From positions 1,154,001-1,218,000 of the forward strand of contig NZ_CP156891.1 in the NCBI RefSeq assembly GCF_019249795.2: a DNA stretch of 64,000 bases. Direction: 5' to 3'. Of this stretch, positions 63,204-64,000 are shown one piece after another. The position numbers were made by a program, and so were the translations under genes. Origin of the DNA: Segatella copri. Its GTDB lineage: Bacteria > Bacteroidota > Bacteroidia > Bacteroidales > Bacteroidaceae. The notes under the pieces were generated by a model. That model made no database searches, was not told where the DNA came from, and saw only the letters and a program-made list of their open reading frames with translations. The stretch's first letter is position 1, and each line of letters begins with the position of its first letter.

Positions 63204-64000
63204 ATGAAAAGATTGGTTATATTAAGCGCTTGCCTGGCGATCAGTCTTGCCGGCTGGGCACAAGGAAACAAAAATGATTCCCTGAGAATGGACAGCATCA
63301 TCCATTCCCTCCCCGATGTGATGGTAAAAGGCAACCGACCTATCGTAAAGGTGAAAGGAGCGGCATTAAACTATGACCTGCCTCAACTCATCAAAAACCA
63401 TCCGGTGGATAATGCCTATGAAGCCATCAAGCAACTGCCTGGCGTGAGCGAACAAGATGAAGCCTTGACTCTCAACGCCCAATCCGTAACCGTGATGATA
63501 GACGGCAAAACTTCCACCATGACCAGCGAACAGCTCTATTCGCTTCTGAAAACGATTCCTACCAGCCGCATCGCCAACGCCGAAGTCATCTATTCTGCCC
63601 CAGCCCGCTATCAGGTAAAGGGACAGGTCATCAACCTCCTGCTGAAGCACAACACAGGCTTTCACTCCCTGCAAGGCGAGTTCTTCGGCGGCTACACCCA
63701 CCAGAACCGCAACAGTTACACAGAGCGCGCCTCCCTGCTCTTCACCAATAAGAAATGGGAAATAGACATGCTCTACTCCTTCGGTCATGGCAAGAGATAT
63801 TATTATTATGAAAATGAGTTTGCCCACACCTTGACGGATGGCACTTCCTATGCCTTCTCTACACATAGCGACAACAACAAACGCCATCTCAACCATAACA
63901 TCCGACTGGGAATCAACTATCATCTGGCGAAGAATCATCAGCTCAGCTTTGCCTACACCTCACAATTCAATAACACGAGAGGAACTTCAGAGGATGATGG
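63204..64000 (+). CDS. Outer-membrane beta-barrel / TonB-receptor-like protein (3' end outside window)
   Basis: 265 residues visible; cut by the window edge. Signal peptide (about 1-20, GWAQG). A plug-like region (about 30-140, with QLPGVSEQDEALTLNAQSV and VMIDGK) is followed by the first barrel strands. No carboxypeptidase-like N-terminal domain is seen. It resembles the outer_membrane beta-barrel family of Bacteroidota. Divergent from rprXY, so it may be one of its targets. Confidence 0.8.
   Translation, partial: MKRLVILSACLAISLAGWAQGNKNDSLRMDSIIHSLPDVMVKGNRPIVKVKGAALNYDLPQLIKNHPVDNAYEAIKQLPGVSEQDEALTLNAQSVTVMIDGKTSTMTSEQLYSLLKTIPTSRIANAEVIYSAPARYQVKGQVINLLLKHNTGFHSLQGEFFGGYTHQNRNSYTERASLLFTNKKWEIDMLYSFGHGKRYYYYENEFAHTLTDGTSYAFSTHSDNNKRHLNHNIRLGINYHLAKNHQLSFAYTSQFNNTRGTSEDD

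Overview
The window looks like chromosome of a gut Bacteroidales, most probably Prevotella/Segatella. Evidence: about twenty promoters with the Bacteroidota -7 box (TAnnTTTGC), almost no strong Shine-Dalgarno sites, GC content in the mid-40s, and family content typical of that order (DUF4421, DUF3822-rsmD, GH115, a smalltalk peptide, RprXY, a BtuB/BtuG-type cobalamin locus). Species is an inference.

Layout. (1) 1-6157, all on the minus strand: a candidate accessory island. A WYL-domain regulator is followed by its own terminator and then by a separate promoter (4941-4949). That promoter appears to drive a short hydrophobic peptide, a 376-residue protein with a nuclease-like N-terminus and a glycine-zipper C-terminus, a 287-residue unknown, three small membrane proteins, and a UDG-fold protein with a seven-cysteine cluster that runs off the left edge. 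A 504-bp IS21-family remnant with both terminal repeats and a perfect 8-bp target duplication has landed in the last codons of one gene. (2) 6158-8029: gene debris and a DUF4421 outer-membrane protein. (3) 8254-17285: a phage-like Bacteroidales element. An HU-like protein and a smalltalk peptide lie on the minus strand. An HTH-like protein, an OB-fold protein, a VirE_N/DUF3987 primase-helicase, a DUF5675 protein and an N-acetylmuramoyl-L-alanine amidase lie on the plus strand. The element carries four clusters of a repeated TAATGACCG motif and a two-gene unknown cassette (10321-12174). (4) 17317-20394: an apparent metal (probably copper) locus with an HMA protein, a TonB receptor and an HYC_CC_PP protein.

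(5) 20676-28399: MFS exporter, M3 peptidase, double-thioredoxin protein, an MBOAT/SGNH acylation pair and a SprT protein. (6) 28537-32963: the polyamine importer operon potABCD, with an enlarged PotA and a PotD that has a C-terminal membrane segment; then tRNA-Tyr. (7) 33305-43801: housekeeping genes (RecD-like helicase, DUF3822, rsmD, cardiolipin synthase, dnaG, GH115 alpha-glucuronidase, riboflavin synthase). (8) 44073-47717: etfB-etfA-acyl-CoA dehydrogenase. (9) 48298-52342: DUF4476 protein, methyltransferase, MgtC, EttA, followed by a repeat-rich gap. (10) 52984-58161: a cobalamin riboswitch controlling BtuB, a fused BtuG-like lipoprotein and a DUF4465 lipoprotein. (11) 58246-64000: HAD phosphatase, glycerate kinase, a small unknown, the RprX/RprY two-component system and the start of an outer-membrane beta-barrel protein that runs off the right edge.

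The best candidates for undescribed biology are the WYL-associated minus-strand operon at the left end, and the phage-like element with its TAATGACCG clusters and two-gene cargo. No homology search could be run, so family names rest on motif recognition.
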